Of a stretch of 23,785 nt of DNA, positions 22,223 through 23,785 are shown piece by piece. Position 1 is the first letter of the stretch. Each line of letters opens with the position of its first letter. The DNA comes from Pseudomonadota bacterium (GTDB lineage: Bacteria; Pseudomonadota; Alphaproteobacteria; Acetobacterales; Acetobacteraceae), in contig JAJZVS010000008.1 of NCBI GenBank assembly GCA_021845555.1, positions 1 through 23,785 of the forward strand, written 5' to 3'. A program made the position numbers and the translations under genes. The notes beneath the pieces are model-generated. The model worked only from the letters and a program-made list of their open reading frames with translations. It ran no database searches and was not told where the DNA came from.

Positions 22223-23350
22223 ATGACCCGATATCTCCATGAACGCAAGAACTGGCCGCAGTTCCGCTTCAGCCTCAAGCGGCTGGCGGTCCGGCTGGCT
22301 TACGTGCAGTACCGCCAGGGCCGGCTGAGCGGGCGGATGGAAAGCCTGCCGGCGCCGATCCGCGCCCGGGCCGCGCTGCTGACCCTGATCGACGACATCG
22401 GGGCCTCCGCCGCGCTCGGCGGCGTGACGCTGGCAGCCGCCGAACTGGAGGCCGCGCTGGGTCGCCACCTCGGCGCCGATGTCCCCGCACCGTCCCCTGC
22501 CCCGGCCCCTGCCCCGGCCCCTGCCCCGGCCGATACCGCCGTCGAAGCCGCGGTCGCCATGGCGCTCGACGCCGCGCGCACGTGTGCCGAACCGCTCGCC
22601 GCCGCGCGCCTGTTCGCTTGGCACGCCGGGCTGTTCGCGCACGCCGCGTCGCCCCCGAGCACGGTCGGGGCGTGGCGCCCCCACGTCCGCAGGCCGATGC
22701 CGCTGTCGAGCGATCCGGTGCAGCGCGTCCATATCCCGCTTCCGGCGCCGGCGCGGCTGGATCGGGAGATGCGCGGCTTCCTGGCGTGGTACAACGGCAC
22801 CTCCCCGCTCGATCCGGTGCTGAAAGCCGGGGTGGCGCATCTTTGGCTCGCGGCGCTGCGGCCTTTCGACGACGGCAACGGTCGGATCGTCCGCGCGATC
22901 ACCGATCGCCTGCTCACCGGCTCCGCACCGGGCGGCGAGCGGTTCTTCAGCCTGTCCGCGCAGCTCTATCTTGAGCGGGACGCCTACGCGGCGACGCTGG
23001 AAACGACGGAAACGGGCGGTCTCGACATCACCCCGTGGCTGGCGTGGTTCCTCGGTTGCCTCGACCGGGCCCTCGACACCGCCGGCGAGCGGCTGGCGCC
23101 GGTACTGCGGACAGCGCAGTTCTGGGGGGCGCATGCCGGGGCGGCTTTCACCCCGCGGCAGCGCGCGATGCTCGATCGGCTGCTGGAGGGGATGGAGGGC
23201 GATCTCACCACCTCGCGCTGGGCCGGGCTCGCCGGCTGCTCGCAGGACACCGCGCTGCGGGAGATCGACGATCTGCTCCGGCGCGGCATCCTGGCGAAGG
23301 CGCCGGGAGGCGGGCGCAGCACGCGTTACGTGCTGGCCGGGGCCACGTAG
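22223..23350 (+). CDS. Fic-domain protein with degenerate active site and C-terminal winged helix
   Basis: The 375-residue protein matches DUF4172-Fic proteins, which normally move AMP from ATP to target hydroxyls. Order: N-terminal DUF4172-like part (1-86), a Pro-Ala linker (88-103), Fic core (about 120-290), and a winged-helix tail (about 310-372). The Fic motif reads RPFDDGNGRIVR (213-224): the catalytic His is Arg213 (codon cgg), while the nucleotide-binding and metal residues remain. The inhibitory motif, SxxxEG in active relatives, reads SAALGG (62-67), so its Glu is also lost. The protein is otherwise intact, with no frameshift, so a non-enzymatic role (for example nucleotide or DNA binding) is possible, or the gene is decaying. 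ATG 22223 has no clear ribosome site; a CCGCA/TGCGG dyad lies just upstream. Confidence 0.85.
   Translation: MTRYLHERKNWPQFRFSLKRLAVRLAYVQYRQGRLSGRMESLPAPIRARAALLTLIDDIGASAALGGVTLAAAELEAALGRHLGADVPAPSPAPAPAPAPAPADTAVEAAVAMALDAARTCAEPLAAARLFAWHAGLFAHAASPPSTVGAWRPHVRRPMPLSSDPVQRVHIPLPAPARLDREMRGFLAWYNGTSPLDPVLKAGVAHLWLAALRPFDDGNGRIVRAITDRLLTGSAPGGERFFSLSAQLYLERDAYAATLETTETGGLDITPWLAWFLGCLDRALDTAGERLAPVLRTAQFWGAHAGAAFTPRQRAMLDRLLEGMEGDLTTSRWAGLAGCSQDTALREIDDLLRRGILAKAPGGGRSTRYVLAGAT
22497..22535 (+). repeat. 12-bp in-frame tandem repeat encoding a Pro-Ala linker
   Basis: Three copies of a 12-bp unit (CCTGCCCCGGCC) give alternating Pro and Ala at about residues 92-103 of the Fic protein. The repeat is prone to slippage in multiples of four residues without a frameshift. 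Confidence 0.75.
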
Positions 23351-23409
23351 GCCGGGCGGCACGATCGGCCCTTGCGTTCCGCGCGCTGCCAAGGCCACCC
23401 TGGCGGCGC

Positions 23410-23778
23410 ATGCGACGCATCATTCCTATCCTGGCACTCGTGGTCTTCCTTGCCGCCCTGATCCTGGATACCGGCGCGGTGCTGCGCATCGCCGGGTTCT
23501 ATGGGGACAGGCTCGCCTGGGCGCATCCGCTGGGGGTGGCGCTGGCGTCCGGCGGGCTGGTCGCCGCCTGGCTGTGGCCGCGCCGGCCCGCACCGGCCCC
23601 GGCCCGCCGCGGCGGCAAGCGGCCGGCCGCCCGTGCAGGAGGGGCCCCGCGCAAGCGGAGTGCGGCCGGGGCAGGACCGAAGCCGGCCCGCGCCGCCGCG
23701 CCCCCACCGGCGGAGGCACAGGCGGGGGTGACGCCGCGGCCGCGGCGGGTGCGCAAGCCACGGCTTCCGGGGCGGTGA
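23410..23778 (+). CDS. Small membrane protein with basic Ala/Pro-rich tail, unknown function
   Basis: The 122-residue protein is not recognised. It has two hydrophobic segments (about residues 4-27 and 40-56) joined by GFYGDRLAWAHP, and a C-terminal tail (about 57-122) rich in Ala, Pro, Arg and Lys and low in acidic residues, with about 20 basic residues. The tail would face the cytoplasm if both termini are inside and could bind nucleic acid or anionic lipid; this is inference. The ribosome site is weak (AAGG 15 bases upstream). It begins 59 bases after the Fic gene and may be cotranscribed. The high-GC tail could also be partly an artefact of an open frame, so confidence is moderate. Confidence 0.55.
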   Translation: MRRIIPILALVVFLAALILDTGAVLRIAGFYGDRLAWAHPLGVALASGGLVAAWLWPRRPAPAPARRGGKRPAARAGGAPRKRSAAGAGPKPARAAAPPPAEAQAGVTPRPRRVRKPRLPGR

Positions 23779-23785
23779 GAAGGTC

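Overview
The window is very GC-rich DNA with the codon use and gene content of an alphaproteobacterium. The trxB-lsrB pair next to a structured small RNA, the purC-purS-purQ-purL-bolA-grxD run and the style of the intergenic hairpins fit Rhodospirillales, possibly Acetobacteraceae. That placement is inference from gene content, not from a marker gene.

Left part (1-6100). A hairpin repeat leads into a class I/II aminotransferase and a GT2-GtrA glycosyltransferase. A 290-bp spacer filled with four consecutive inverted repeats follows. On the minus strand come an N-formylglutamate amidohydrolase, a candidate AbcR/alpha-r15-type small RNA ending in a rho-independent terminator, an LsrB/VtlR-type LysR regulator and thioredoxin reductase. 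The same dyad, ATGC-N7-GCAT, lies upstream of both the regulator gene and the small RNA, which suggests one regulator controlling itself and the RNA.

Middle part (6100-9925). Two gene scraps in opposite orientation (the start of an SDR dehydrogenase and a RecD-like helicase helix-hairpin-helix piece) border a visibly less GC-rich cassette: an ACS-family MFS transporter, a D-glutamate cyclase-like (DUF4392) protein and a lactonase-like metallo-beta-lactamase-fold hydrolase. This looks like an acquired catabolic island.

Right part (9925-23785). An ArnT/PMT-like membrane glycosyltransferase, a two-subunit 3-oxoacid CoA-transferase, an orphan TadE/TadG-like secreted protein and a thiamine-diphosphate enzyme precede the purine operon. 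Between purC and purS sit four copies of a 17-bp repeat; each encodes a six-codon mini-ORF whose stop overlaps the next start, forming a stop/start relay from purC to purS. After purL come bolA and the monothiol glutaredoxin grxD. Then follow an orphan ABC-type substrate-binding protein (minus strand), a Fic protein that has lost both the catalytic histidine and the inhibitory glutamate, and a small membrane protein with a basic tail.

The points most worth following are the purC-purS mini-cistron relay, the LsrB-site/small-RNA circuit, the doubly inactivated Fic protein, and the island with its flanking gene remnants.
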